The notes: a model not told the origin generated them from the sequence alone. Counted from the first letter of the stretch, positions 17,704-26,944 are shown. The stretch is DNA of 64,000 nucleotides from Candidatus Neomicrothrix sp. UBA881 (GCA_002294285.1 DBFL01000056.1:6175-70174); one strand, 5' to 3'. Translations and numbers: made by a program.

Positions 17704-18267
17704 CTAGTTCGGGTGAGGGTCAGTATTGTCAATTAGAAGGCCAACAGCATGCGGCAAAACATCAATTACCGCTTCAAGACACTCAATGCAACCTTTCTCT
17801 GATCCTGGCGTGTTTACAATCAAGGTTGTGCCAATAGTTCCCGCAATCCCGCGTGAAAGTCTTCCTAAAGGGTTGATTAATCTCATTGCTTCAGCAAGTC
17901 CTGGAGCTTCACGCTCTATAACTCTCATCGTCCCTTCTGGTGTCTGATCTCTAGGTCCAAATCCCGTGCCGCCTGTAGTGATAATCAATCCATGGAAATC
18001 TTGTGCCATAGAAGTTAAAACTTGGGCCACCTCACTTTCTCCATCGGGTGTAACTAGGACTTCATCTACGTTCCACCCCTCAGCTAAAACACGCTCTTCT
18101 AATGCTGTACACGATTTATTTTCTCGCACGCCATGTGCAACCCCATCTGAAACAGTCAGGATTTTTACTTTAATTTTTGTTTTCTCTGCTGTACCCACAA
18201 TCTTGAGGGTATCTGACGCTTCTTCGGCTGATGACTTCAGATAGGGTCTGAAAATGGATTTAAACAC
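17704..18267 (-). CDS. MogA/MoaB-type molybdopterin adenylyltransferase
   Basis: Molybdenum cofactor protein that activates molybdopterin by adenylylation (Mog) or a related MoaB. The MoCF fold signature TTGGTGFGPRDQTPE is at about 97-111, preceded by VKILTVSDG and followed by RGIAGTIGTTLIVNTPGS. The frame opens at a GTG at 18267, but this overlaps the divergent gene by 14 bases; a GTG at 18198 would give a product beginning just before the conserved core and is a good alternative. MogA and MoaB cannot be told apart confidently. It is the only molybdenum gene in the window. Confidence 0.85.
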   Translation of the reverse strand: MFKSIFRPYLKSSAEEASDTLKIVGTAEKTKIKVKILTVSDGVAHGVRENKSCTALEERVLAEGWNVDEVLVTPDGESEVAQVLTSMAQDFHGLIITTGGTGFGPRDQTPEGTMRVIEREAPGLAEAMRLINPLGRLSRGIAGTIGTTLIVNTPGSEKGCIECLEAVIDVLPHAVGLLIDNTDPHPN

Positions 18268-19048
18268 ATTAGGCGGCTACGAAATAAGCGAGTTTGAGCA
18301 TAATGGTAAAAGCAAAACAGTTCTCCGTACTGGTTCGGGTCCAGCGGTAATTGTTATGTCAGAAATTCCCGGAATTACTCCGCGGGTAGCTGAATTTGGT
18401 AGAAAAGTCTCCGGCGTCGGGTGTACTGCTGTTCTCCCTTCACTTTTTGGGGTTCCTGGAGAAAAACCCGGTCTAAAGAACTCTCTGAAAACACTTCAAA
18501 AAGCTTGCATATCAAGAGAATTCTCTTCTTTGATGACTAGGAAAACTTCACCTGTTACTGACTGGCTGAGAGCACTTGCTGCTTTCGAACATGGAAAATG
18601 TGGAGGACCCGGAGTTGGTGCAGTGGGAATGTGTTTTACAGGGGGTTTTGCCTTAGGAATGATGCTAGATGAAAGGATGATTGCTCCGGTACTTAGCCAA
18701 CCGAGCTTGCCGCTTCCTATTGGCAAGAGGAGAAAAGAGTCGATAGGTATTTCCAATTCAGATCTAGAAATTGTGAAAAATCGAGTGGAGGATGGAGTTT
18801 GTATCCTAGGTCTCAGGTTTTCCAACGACTCAATGGCTCCAAAGGAACGCTTCGAGAAACTAGGTAAAGAATTCGGGGAAAGTTTTATATCTGTAGAAAT
18901 AGATTCTTCTCCCGGTAATACGCATGGGATAAGCACACGCGCCCATTCAGTGCTTACAGAAGAATTTGTAGATGATCCTGAACACCCAACTTATGAAGCT
19001 CTAGAGCTTGTTCTTCAACACCTGAAAGAAAAACTTCTTACCAAATAA
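18254..19048 (+). CDS. Dienelactone-hydrolase-like alpha/beta hydrolase
   Basis: Plus-strand alpha/beta hydrolase of the DLH family, 264 aa. The nucleophile elbow is GMCFTGG with Cys127, in place of the serine of most hydrolases, and the other triad members are probably Asp192 (SNDSM) and His224 (NTHGIS), in the expected order. The early block VIVMSEIPGITPRVAEF is also DLH-like. AGGG lies 8 bases before the ATG. It is divergent from the mog-like gene and convergent with rsmB, whose stop is only 3 bases away, with no terminator visible between. The natural substrate is unknown. Confidence 0.8.
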   Translation: MDLNTLGGYEISEFEHNGKSKTVLRTGSGPAVIVMSEIPGITPRVAEFGRKVSGVGCTAVLPSLFGVPGEKPGLKNSLKTLQKACISREFSSLMTRKTSPVTDWLRALAAFEHGKCGGPGVGAVGMCFTGGFALGMMLDERMIAPVLSQPSLPLPIGKRRKESIGISNSDLEIVKNRVEDGVCILGLRFSNDSMAPKERFEKLGKEFGESFISVEIDSSPGNTHGISTRAHSVLTEEFVDDPEHPTYEALELVLQHLKEKLLTK

Positions 19049-19051
19049 AAT

Positions 19052-20179
19052 CTATTTTGCTTTGTAACAAAAAACAGACATTCCTTCACTGTCTAAATCT
19101 TGCGGAAGGATCATCCCACCTTCACCATGTTTTCTCCAAGGATCAGGGAGCGGGCTGACTTGTTCAACTTTCATTCGTCTCCTGAACCTCTCATCCACTC
19201 CAATGGTTTCCGAATCGGTCAATGTACAGACACTGTAAATCAGCAGGCCACCAGGCTTGAGCAAGGGCAACGCTGAACACAACAACTCCAACTGTAAATC
19301 TGCTAAATCATCGATATCTCCTTCTTTTATTCTCCACCTTGCATCAGCTCGTCTTCTTAAAACACCGAGCCCACTACATGGGGCATCAACTAAAACTCTT
19401 GTTGCCTGTCCTTTTCTGAAAGGCAACTTCGTTCCATTCGAAGCAACTAATGGAAGTTTCACTTGGAGTTTTAAGGAGTTTGATTTTACTAATTGCAACC
19501 TTTTTACAGATAAGTCTGCAGCTACAACAGGATGACCCTTTGATGCGGCCGCCGTAGCTTTACCACCTGGCGCTGCACAAATATCGAATATTAGACCGTT
19601 TCCCCAACTTCCTTCCTGCGTCAAAAGATCTGAAACCAGTTGCGAGGTTACATCTTGGTAATAGCCATCTTCACGATGAACTGCAGGTTTTGCCATATTC
19701 ATACTCTTAAGTGCCTCTTCTGCTGCATTTTCTCCAAGATCAGCCTCTAGGCGCTTGACGATCCAATCTGGATAGCTGTATTCAATAGCTTTGGTAGGCC
19801 AAACTGGTGTTTGTATAGCAACTTTCCGCAATACCGCGTTGCATAATCCTCTAGCCCACCGTGGCGCTAATGAAACCGTGACACTAACCGCAGCATGATC
19901 TGGTATTTTCATCCAGTGCAACTGATAGGTTCCCAAACGCAAAATTGTACGGATATCCGGATGCAACTTTTTCTTTATAAAAGGGTCAATCAAGAAATCA
20001 CATGATCTTCGCATTCTTGTCACTCCATAAACTAATTCCGTGACAAATGCTTTATCTCTTTCATCCAGTCCTGAAGCATCTAGAGCAGGCCTTAAAACTA
20101 GATTTGCAAATGCAGAATCTTTTTCAATTCTAGAAAGCACACTTAAAGCTAAACGGCGCGTATGAATATTCTCAGTCAT
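19052..20179 (-). CDS. rsmB: 16S rRNA (cytosine-967-C5)-methyltransferase
   Basis: SAM-dependent m5C methylase of 16S rRNA. A NusB-like RNA-binding domain (about 1-140) precedes the Rossmann methylase: DICAAPGGKAT (about 199), DAPCSGLG with the release cysteine Cys268, and SVCTLT with the catalytic Cys318. I start at the ATG at 20179, which overlaps the fmt stop by 8 bases and follows GGAG closely; an in-frame TTG two codons earlier is less likely. The fmt-rsmB pairing is conserved across bacteria. Confidence 0.94.
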   Translation of the reverse strand: MTENIHTRRLALSVLSRIEKDSAFANLVLRPALDASGLDERDKAFVTELVYGVTRMRRSCDFLIDPFIKKKLHPDIRTILRLGTYQLHWMKIPDHAAVSVTVSLAPRWARGLCNAVLRKVAIQTPVWPTKAIEYSYPDWIVKRLEADLGENAAEEALKSMNMAKPAVHREDGYYQDVTSQLVSDLLTQEGSWGNGLIFDICAAPGGKATAAASKGHPVVAADLSVKRLQLVKSNSLKLQVKLPLVASNGTKLPFRKGQATRVLVDAPCSGLGVLRRRADARWRIKEGDIDDLADLQLELLCSALPLLKPGGLLIYSVCTLTDSETIGVDERFRRRMKVEQVSPLPDPWRKHGEGGMILPQDLDSEGMSVFCYKAK

Positions 20180-21053
20180 CTCCAAATACGCAATTCTTCT
20201 CTAAACGCGCACCTAGTTGCCATGATTCAAACGATTGACGCGCTCGGTTCTGAGACTGCACTTCTGTAAGTTTTAAAGCTCCATTACCAGTTACCACCTG
20301 ATCTCCGATTAGCTGGCCCGGTTGACCTTGGATCTCTTGCATGTTTGGCTCACAGGCCCATATTTTTAAACGCTCACCTCTGAATGTCGTCCATGCTCCA
20401 CCAATCCTTACCAATCTGTCAATGGCTTCGGCTTCAAGGTCCCACATGATTTCCCTCTCTTGAGGCATTACTTTCTCAGCCCAGACGACTTCACCTGACT
20501 GAGGCGTAGGTTCTCCGAGACCTTTATCGAGTACTGATACAAGCAACTTGGATCCAGTTTCGATTAGCCGACTTCTCAACGAATCTGCACTGTCACGATC
20601 CAAAATAGGAACTTCTTCTCGAGCAAAAACTCCTCCTACATCAAACTCTTCGCCAACTTCCATTACACAGACACCGCTTTTTTTATCCCCTGCCAATATT
20701 GCCCTTTCAATAGGAGCTGGTCCCCTCCATCTAGGCAGTAGTGAAAAGTGAACGTTAATCATCTGTATCCTTTGCAGAAGTTCGACTGGGATGAAGCTTC
20801 CGAAAGCCACTACTACAGCAAGGTCTATTTCAAAATTTTCTATCTCTTCTATTTCGTGGACAACTGGAATACCCATTTCGGTGGCAACTTTTTTTACTGG
20901 AGAAGGTGAAGGTTTCTCTCGTCTACCTCTCCTTCGGTCTTGACCAGTTACTACTACTCCAATTTCATAGCCGGAAGAAACCAGACTTTCCATAAATGGA
21001 ACAGACAACTCGGGAGTGCCTACAAAAGCTAGACGACCAATACTCTTATTCAC
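20172..21053 (-). CDS. fmt: Methionyl-tRNA formyltransferase
   Basis: Formylates initiator Met-tRNA using 10-formyl-tetrahydrofolate. The catalytic block NVHFSLLPRWRGPAPIERAI (about 100-119) contains the essential histidine, and the aspartate of EFDVGGVFAREE follows at the expected distance. The C-terminal OB-like domain is present (about 200-293). The 293-residue length is slightly below the usual 310. It overlaps def by 8 bases upstream and rsmB by 8 bases downstream, so def-fmt-rsmB form one translationally coupled unit for the N-formyl-methionine cycle. Confidence 0.95.
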   Translation of the reverse strand: MNKSIGRLAFVGTPELSVPFMESLVSSGYEIGVVVTGQDRRRGRREKPSPSPVKKVATEMGIPVVHEIEEIENFEIDLAVVVAFGSFIPVELLQRIQMINVHFSLLPRWRGPAPIERAILAGDKKSGVCVMEVGEEFDVGGVFAREEVPILDRDSADSLRSRLIETGSKLLVSVLDKGLGEPTPQSGEVVWAEKVMPQEREIMWDLEAEAIDRLVRIGGAWTTFRGERLKIWACEPNMQEIQGQPGQLIGDQVVTGNGALKLTEVQSQNRARQSFESWQLGARLEKNCVFGDD

Positions 21054-21588
21054 TTTTTGTAAATCCGAGATTTTCTCCCACTATCGGAAGTGGTGAACCA
21101 GTGTCATCGCCTATACCCATTAGAGTCTTATTCGCCTCACGCCTTTGATCTGCGTCTAAATGATCAACAAGCAAAACTCCATCGAGATGATCCATCTCAT
21201 GTTGGAACAAACGTGCCTCTAGTTCATCTGCCTCAATAGAAACTTCATTACCATCTAAATCTATTCCAACTATATAAATCTGTTTTGGTCTTACTAATTC
21301 CCATGAAAGGCCTGGAATGGACAAGCAGCCTTCTTCAAAAACCCATTCTCCGTCTGACTCTTTTATTTCTGGGTTTATCAGCACCCCTGGACCTGTTCCC
21401 CAATCGTAGACAAAAAGTCTTTTTTGGATCCCTATTTGGGGTGCTGCCAAACCTATACCGGGGGCTGAATACATTGTTGCCAGCATTTCCTTTGTCAAAA
21501 GGTCAAGATTTTCTGTAATTTCTGTGATCTCCGTTGCTTTAATCCTGAGAACAGGATCACCTATGACTCTTATTGCATTCATGACCAT
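21046..21588 (-). CDS. def: Peptide deformylase
   Basis: Removes the N-formyl group from nascent proteins. All three signatures are present: GIGLAAPQIG (44-53), EGCLSIPG (86-93, metal ligand Cys88) and HEMDH (130-134). The ATG at 21588 or the one two codons later could be the start; no strong Shine-Dalgarno favours either. The C-terminal extension after HEMDHLDG (about 45 residues) is typical of actinobacterial type I enzymes. Confidence 0.96.
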   Translation of the reverse strand: MVMNAIRVIGDPVLRIKATEITEITENLDLLTKEMLATMYSAPGIGLAAPQIGIQKRLFVYDWGTGPGVLINPEIKESDGEWVFEEGCLSIPGLSWELVRPKQIYIVGIDLDGNEVSIEADELEARLFQHEMDHLDGVLLVDHLDADQRREANKTLMGIGDDTGSPLPIVGENLGFTKSE

Positions 21589-21626
21589 TATGAAAGGCTA
21601 TCGTCAGAAGTCTTTTGCTCTGACCA

Positions 21627-23468
21627 TCATGCCCTTCTCGGATCAATTTCTATTCTGATTTTGCCTTTTGGACGTCCTACTCTCAAAATAGCTTTAGACA
21701 ATTCCTCATTATTGACAGCTCTTAACAACCAACTGCCTTCCCTTGGACCCATGATTTCGATATCCGGGTTTGATTTCAAGGATTCAACCATGTCAATAGC
21801 TGAATCACCTGAAATTTGCGCTAACGCACTGTATGGCGGTAACTGTAATAACTTTCGTCTTTCAGATTCTGCATCTATTAGTTTTTCTGGGTTCGCGTGA
21901 AGAGCCGCCTGTAAAACTTCATGTTCTGGTTGTCGTGTTTGAATTATTAGCCTTCCCTCATCATTTCGTGAACCTAATAACCGGGCACCTCTAATGATTA
22001 GAGAAGCTGCTTGCTCAGAAGCTCGAAATCTTGACGCTAAAAGTTCTTGATCGAATTCTAAGAAAATTACTCGAGCGGCTCTTTGAATTCTGTGCAAAAC
22101 CGCCTCGGTGCCGATAAAAATCTCTGCATCTTGAATCTTTCCCTTAAACTCTGCGCTGACTTCTACGACGTTTTTTTTTGATAATGCTTCTAGTTCTTCT
22201 TTAAGGCGAGCTATTCCCGCTCGCAGGTTTTTAAATTTTGTTGAACCACATGATTCACATACAACAGGTCGATCTTCACACTCATATTGACATTCAAGCG
22301 TGTTGTTATCTTTTTGAATTAAAGGAATTGCGTGTTTTTCACATAGAGCGAGAGAACCACATTGGTTGCAAGCCAATAGCCTTGAACGGCCTTTCCGATT
22401 TAAAACACAGACAACTGGGCCTTTTGAGTCTCTCAGTATCGGAGTGAGTCTCTCGCTCAATAGGCCAGAGCGAGTTGGATCTTCACCTTTTCTATCAATT
22501 ATTTCAACTACAGGCCATCCATCTCTTTCTTCTTTTCGAGATGGTTTTACTTGATGTCCCCATGAAATTGCTTCAAGCGTAGGAATAGCTGATGTCAAGA
22601 CACATGGTATCTGCTCTCGCTTTGCTCTCTCTATTGCTACATCACGGGCATTCCATGTAGGTGCACGCTCCCCCTGGTAAGAAGAATCGTGTTCGTCAAA
22701 AACAAGAATTGCGGAAAGATTTGACACTGGCGCAAACACTGCTGAACGGCTTCCTATGACAGAACCTCCTACAGCTGCATCGTGCCATTCTTCGGGAACT
22801 ATTGAAACAGGCAACCCTTTTCTTTTTAGCTCCTTGGCTATCTTCTGAGCTCCGGAAATTGAAGGGGAAAGAATCAGAGTGTTGCCTCTACTGGCAAATT
22901 CGGATGCGATTTTGATTAAGTCTTCTGAAGGTGGCAATCTCAGAACGGTTTTTTTGTCCTTTACTGCATCTTCGAACCAAATCGGCTCCTTTGTTAATTG
23001 TTTTGGTTTTTCTATTACTTCACCTTGGCTAAGAAAAGGAATGTTTTTGGGAGGTGAAGCCGTATTTAAAAAACTATTTAGTCGACCTACCCAGCGTTCT
23101 GCGGCCCAACGTGCGAGCTGAATCACCTCATATGATGGGCCCACGCTTCTGTATTTGGATAGAGGGAGCAGAGTCATTCCTTCTTGAGGTTCAACATCAA
23201 TCTCTAAAACCCAACCATTAACTTGCCTTCCACCGAAAGGCATCCTTACCATAGATCCAACTTCTAACAGCTCGGATCGTCCATCCTTGACCCATGACTC
23301 TGGAACTAAATAGTCAAATGTTTTATCTATTGCGGGAACATCAGGAAGAACTCTTACTACTCTTACATCATTTCTGGTTTCAAAAACAGGAGTTTCTGTT
23401 TTAGTTTTTTCAACAGGCTCGATTGTCGACTCAAAGGTTAACTGTCCGCTTTTATTTTGGCCGTTCAT
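21627..23468 (-). CDS. priA: PriA-like primosomal protein N', ATPase-deficient
   Basis: Homologue of the replication-restart helicase PriA. An N-terminal DNA-binding domain (VVRVLPDVPAIDKTFDYLVP, about 37-57) and a zinc cluster with eight or so cysteines (about 365-410: CNQCG, CEKH, CQYECE, CESCG) are retained. Where PriA has the Walker A loop GVTGSGKTE, this protein reads VLRLPPSED (about 175-183), with no GKT; the Walker B is shifted to FDEHD (257-261). It should therefore lack ATPase activity, as known for actinobacterial PriA. A 35-residue lead precedes the conserved start and no Shine-Dalgarno supports the ATG at 23468, so the start is uncertain. Confidence 0.88.
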   Translation of the reverse strand: MNGQNKSGQLTFESTIEPVEKTKTETPVFETRNDVRVVRVLPDVPAIDKTFDYLVPESWVKDGRSELLEVGSMVRMPFGGRQVNGWVLEIDVEPQEGMTLLPLSKYRSVGPSYEVIQLARWAAERWVGRLNSFLNTASPPKNIPFLSQGEVIEKPKQLTKEPIWFEDAVKDKKTVLRLPPSEDLIKIASEFASRGNTLILSPSISGAQKIAKELKRKGLPVSIVPEEWHDAAVGGSVIGSRSAVFAPVSNLSAILVFDEHDSSYQGERAPTWNARDVAIERAKREQIPCVLTSAIPTLEAISWGHQVKPSRKEERDGWPVVEIIDRKGEDPTRSGLLSERLTPILRDSKGPVVCVLNRKGRSRLLACNQCGSLALCEKHAIPLIQKDNNTLECQYECEDRPVVCESCGSTKFKNLRAGIARLKEELEALSKKNVVEVSAEFKGKIQDAEIFIGTEAVLHRIQRAARVIFLEFDQELLASRFRASEQAASLIIRGARLLGSRNDEGRLIIQTRQPEHEVLQAALHANPEKLIDAESERRKLLQLPPYSALAQISGDSAIDMVESLKSNPDIEIMGPREGSWLLRAVNNEELSKAILRVGRPKGKIRIEIDPRRA

Positions 23469-23483
23469 GGAGGCCCGGGAGGG

Positions 23484-24680
23484 TCAGTTGAGCCCTAAGT
23501 AAGAACGCACGTCATCAGCACGATTGATCTGTTCCCAAGGAAACTCATCGCGGCCAAAATGGCCGTATGCTGCGGTTGACTTATAAATAGGTTTTCTTAA
23601 ATCTAAGTCTTTGATAATTGCTGCTGGCCTCAGGTCAAAAATTTCTTGAATGCTATTTTCAATTTTTAGCGGATCGACATTTTCTGTTCCGAATGTTTCT
23701 ACGAAAATTGATACCGGTCTGGCCATTCCAATAGCATAAGCAACCTGAACTTCACATCTAGATGCTGCACCAGCTGCAACGAGATTTTTCGCCACCCATC
23801 GTGTCGCATAAGCTGCTGAGCGATCCACTTTACTTGGATCCTTACCTGAGAAAGCGCCACCGCCATGTCTGGCAATCCCACCATAGGTGTCAACAATAAT
23901 CTTTCTTCCTGTAAGACCTGCATCTCCAACAGGTCCTCCCACAACAAATCGTCCTGTTGGGTTAACCAAAACCGTGTAGTCGTCATCTCGAAACTTTTCG
24001 GGAATTGTCGGTCTGATAACATGCTCAATAAGATCTGGACGAATGATCGTGTCTCTATCGATTCCATCATTGTGTTGTGTTGAAACTAAAACCGTATTCA
24101 AACGAACAGGTTTATTGTCCTCATAATCAAAAGTGACCTGTGTCTTGCCGTCAGGTCTCAAATAAGGAATATTTCCTGCTTTTCTTATTTCAGCATGTCT
24201 TTCAGCCATCCGATTAGCGACTTGTATAGGTAGCGGCATTAAAGCTTCCGTCTCATCGCAGGCATAACCAAACATCATCCCCTGGTCTCCTGCGCCTTGT
24301 CTGTCCAGTTCGTCTTCCTCGCCTGAATTTCCTGATCTTATCTCTTCAGAATTATCCACTCCCTGGCTAATATCATCTGACTGGGAATCAAGGGTGACCA
24401 TCACACCGCAAGTACTTCCGTCAAAACCGTAGTCTTCTCTGTTGTATCCGATTTCTCGGATAGTTTCTCGCACTATGCCAGGTATGTCTACATATCCTGA
24501 GGTGGTTATTTCTCCTGAAACTACACAAAGGCCGGTAGTGACCATAGTTTCACACGCAACTCTAGAATTGGGATCCTCTAACAGAAGGGCGTCTAGTATT
24601 GCATCAGAAATCTGATCGGCCATTTTGTCTGGGTGACCTTCTGTCACAGACTCTGATGTGAAACTCCAATTTCGCGACAC
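23484..24680 (-). CDS. metK: S-adenosylmethionine synthetase
   Basis: Makes SAM from methionine and ATP. The signatures [16 protein letters not shown] and [16 protein letters not shown] are intact, as are the N-terminal [17 protein letters not shown] metal and ATP residues. The 398-aa length is normal. It lies 15 bases after coaBC and 15 bases before priA. The metK-priA-def-fmt-rsmB order is the common actinobacterial arrangement. No SAM riboswitch space exists upstream, since coaBC is directly adjacent. Confidence 0.97.
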   Translation of the reverse strand: MSRNWSFTSESVTEGHPDKMADQISDAILDALLLEDPNSRVACETMVTTGLCVVSGEITTSGYVDIPGIVRETIREIGYNREDYGFDGSTCGVMVTLDSQSDDISQGVDNSEEIRSGNSGEEDELDRQGAGDQGMMFGYACDETEALMPLPIQVANRMAERHAEIRKAGNIPYLRPDGKTQVTFDYEDNKPVRLNTVLVSTQHNDGIDRDTIIRPDLIEHVIRPTIPEKFRDDDYTVLVNPTGRFVVGGPVGDAGLTGRKIIVDTYGGIARHGGGAFSGKDPSKVDRSAAYATRWVAKNLVAAGAASRCEVQVAYAIGMARPVSIFVETFGTENVDPLKIENSIQEIFDLRPAAIIKDLDLRKPIYKSTAAYGHFGRDEFPWEQINRADDVRSYLGLN

Positions 24681-24695
24681 TTTATTTCCTCTCCT

Positions 24696-25937
24696 TTACT
24701 GGATCTTAGGATGAGTTCCCTGCTCAGACCACGATTCGGAAACTATATCTATTATGTTTCTTGCAACTTCTCTTTTATCACATAATGGGATTTCCGCCGA
24801 CGAACCATTACGACCTATTACAGAAACTGAATTAGTGTCATGTCCGAAGCCAACATCAGGTTTGGAAACGTCATTCGCAATTATGAAATCAAGATTTTTG
24901 TTTTCTAATTTTTTTTCAGCATTCGCAACTAGATCATTTGTTTCAGCTGCAAAGCCAATAATCATTTGACTTTCTTTCCTTACCTTGCTCAGAGCATGCA
25001 AAATATCAACCGTTGGTTCAAGTGCTATTTCAGACAAACCTTCTTCTTTCTTTATTTTTTGGCTTGCTATCTGTTTTGGTCGAAAATCAGCTACTGCGGC
25101 CGACATGAATATCCAGTCAGCCCTTGAAGCATTATCCATTACAGATTTATACATGTCTTCAGCTGTCTCAGTCTCTATGATTTCAACGCCTAAAATGTCA
25201 GGTGCATTTTCAGCTTCTGTTGTTATGCAGATTACTTTCGCCCCTCTCAATGCTGCCTCTTTAGCCAATGCGTGGCCTTGTTTGCCCGAAGATCTGTTTC
25301 CAATGAATCGAACTGGACCTATCGGCTCTCGTGTGCCTCCAGCTGTCACTAAAACTGTCAAACCAGCTAAGTCTCCCGTTTGAAATCCACTGTCTTTCCC
25401 TAGAAGTTTGAACACCGAGTCAACTACATCTTCTGGTTCCGCCAACCGTCCAAACCCGGTATCTCCGCCTGCTAATTTCCCTTCTACCGGTCCAACTATT
25501 TCAACACCTCGTTCTCGAAGCACAGAAATGTTTTCAACCACCGATGCCTGTTCCCACATCTCCGCATGCATCGCTGGGCAGATCATTACTTTTGCGCGTG
25601 TCGCCAAAAGAGTAGCTGTCAGAAGATCTCCAGATCGTCCGTTTCTGTAGTCAGATATAAGTCGAGCAGTGGCTGGACACACAATAATCAAATCTGCGCC
25701 TTGGCCTAATCTTGTGTGTGGGATTGGATGGTCCTCGTCCCACAAAGAAACCTGCGTTTTTTCTGACCCTAAAGCATCAAAGGTTGCCCTCCCGACAAAC
25801 CGAAGCGCCCCTTTTGTCATCACAGGTGCCACATGTGCTCCCGCATCAGTCAAACGTCTACATACCTCTATGGCCTTATAAGCGGCTATACCGCCGGTAA
25901 TTCCTAAAACGATCCGACGACCGTCGAGTTGACCCAT
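24696..25937 (-). CDS. coaBC: Phosphopantothenoylcysteine decarboxylase / phosphopantothenate-cysteine ligase
   Basis: Bifunctional coenzyme A enzyme. The N-terminal CoaC flavodoxin-like domain (about 1-180) has GITGGIAAYK, the histidine of HTRLGQGADL and the PAMHAEMW clamp. The C-terminal CoaB domain (about 190-405) begins VLVTAGGTREPIGPVRFIGN and carries SSGKQG and the DFRPKQIASQKIKK lysine block. It lies between rpoZ and metK, as is usual in actinobacteria. Confidence 0.96.
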   Translation of the reverse strand: MGQLDGRRIVLGITGGIAAYKAIEVCRRLTDAGAHVAPVMTKGALRFVGRATFDALGSEKTQVSLWDEDHPIPHTRLGQGADLIIVCPATARLISDYRNGRSGDLLTATLLATRAKVMICPAMHAEMWEQASVVENISVLRERGVEIVGPVEGKLAGGDTGFGRLAEPEDVVDSVFKLLGKDSGFQTGDLAGLTVLVTAGGTREPIGPVRFIGNRSSGKQGHALAKEAALRGAKVICITTEAENAPDILGVEIIETETAEDMYKSVMDNASRADWIFMSAAVADFRPKQIASQKIKKEEGLSEIALEPTVDILHALSKVRKESQMIIGFAAETNDLVANAEKKLENKNLDFIIANDVSKPDVGFGHDTNSVSVIGRNGSSAEIPLCDKREVARNIIDIVSESWSEQGTHPKIQ

Positions 25938-25954
25938 TTGGGAAATAAACGAGG

Positions 25955-26299
25955 CTAAGCGCTCTCGTCTTGATCTTCAGGTGAATCTTCACCTGATTCT
26001 TCGCTGGCGGTAACTTCCTCTTCTGCCATAAGAACCTCTTCGACTTCAGGTTCGTCAGGTAGTTCTATCGGTACAATTTTTTCAACTGACACCTCTTCAA
26101 AAGCTATAGAAAGAGGCTTGCTTGACGTTGAAGTGATCTGAGGTGGAACTGATGCTCCTAGCCCTTCTCCCAGTTGACCGAAGTAAGAAGTTATTTGTCG
26201 GGCTCTTCTGGCTCCTAGGACGACAAGGGCAAATTTCGAATCTGTCGTATCTAGCAGACCTTCTATTTCTGGGTTCATCAATGTGTCATATCGTCGCAT
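25955..26299 (-). CDS. rpoZ: RNA polymerase omega subunit
   Basis: Omega subunit that helps assemble RNA polymerase. The core is MNPEIEGLLDTTDSKFALVVLGARRARQIT (about 8-37), with the conserved RARQI helix that contacts beta prime. The C-terminal 45 residues are strongly acidic (many Glu and Asp), an extension common in actinobacteria. The ATG at 26299 has AGAGGAC at a proper distance, supporting it over Met8. It is followed by coaBC after 17 bases. Confidence 0.93.
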   Translation of the reverse strand: MRRYDTLMNPEIEGLLDTTDSKFALVVLGARRARQITSYFGQLGEGLGASVPPQITSTSSKPLSIAFEEVSVEKIVPIELPDEPEVEEVLMAEEEVTASEESGEDSPEDQDESA

Positions 26300-26329
26300 A
26301 GCGTGTCCTCTTGAAGAACTAGCACCAGA

Positions 26330-26379
26330 CAGGAAGTTCCTGTGGGCATATCCAAGGTATCAGGATCAAATGAACTTCC
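26330..26379. repeat. Inverted repeats in the gmk-rpoZ spacer
   Basis: The 92-base gap between gmk and rpoZ contains ACAGGAA-G-TTCCTGT, a 15-base perfect inverted repeat around one central base (26330-26344). In addition GGAAGTTC (26332-26339) pairs perfectly with GAACTTCC (26372-26379) across 32 bases. The two pairings are mutually exclusive. It could be an operator or a switchable RNA hairpin before rpoZ; neither a U-tract nor a clear promoter accompanies it. Confidence 0.45.
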
Positions 26380-26391
26380 CTACGGATCAAC

Positions 26392-26928
26392 CTAAAGTCG
26401 TGCTTTAAGTATTGTTTCATGAATTTCTCTTGTTGCTTTTTCAAGATCAACATTAAAAATTACTTTATAATTAAGCTCTTTAGCTTCTTGTCTTTCCCGG
26501 CCCGCTTCTAAAATTCGTTTCTCTATTTTGTCGACATCATCACCTCTTTGCCTCAAACGCTTACGGAGTTCAGAGTCTTCAACATCGACAAATAAAAGAA
26601 CTGCTTCTGGGTGTCTGTTGATTATCTGACGTCCTCCCGAAACGTCTATTTCCAGTATTAAATCTCTTTCTTCATTTGCATCTGGCATAGGTGTTCCGTA
26701 CATAGAACCTAAAAATTCATTCCATTCGATAAAACCTTCTTCTTCCTTATGTTTTAGAAATGTTTCATCATCAACAAAGAAATATGAGTCCTCTCGGTCA
26801 TCTGCTCTGGGTTTCCTTGTTGTCCATGACTTGCTAACGACTAATTCTGGATCTCTTTCACACAGTTCACGTACTATCGTTCCCTTTCCAACGCCACCTG
26901 GACCTGATATGACAACGATCAATGACAT
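26392..26928 (-). CDS. gmk: Guanylate kinase
   Basis: Phosphorylates GMP to GDP. The P-loop GPGGVGKG is at residues 9-16; the GMP-binding TRKPRADDREDSYFFVDDE block and FIEWNEFLGSMYGTP follow. I start at the ATG at 26928 (MSLIVVISG), with AAGGAC six bases upstream, giving 178 aa. A frame opening at 27021 adds 31 unrelated residues overlapping mihF and is rejected. The gene follows mihF after 16 bases, the standard actinobacterial pairing. Confidence 0.95.
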   Translation of the reverse strand: MSLIVVISGPGGVGKGTIVRELCERDPELVVSKSWTTRKPRADDREDSYFFVDDETFLKHKEEEGFIEWNEFLGSMYGTPMPDANEERDLILEIDVSGGRQIINRHPEAVLLFVDVEDSELRKRLRQRGDDVDKIEKRILEAGRERQEAKELNYKVIFNVDLEKATREIHETILKARL

Positions 26929-26944
26929 TTGGGTCCTTGAAAAA

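Noticed and set aside
19049-19051. Bidirectional terminator between the convergent hydrolase and rsmB genes
   Set aside because: Only three bases separate the stops and no GC-rich hairpin with U-tracts is visible.
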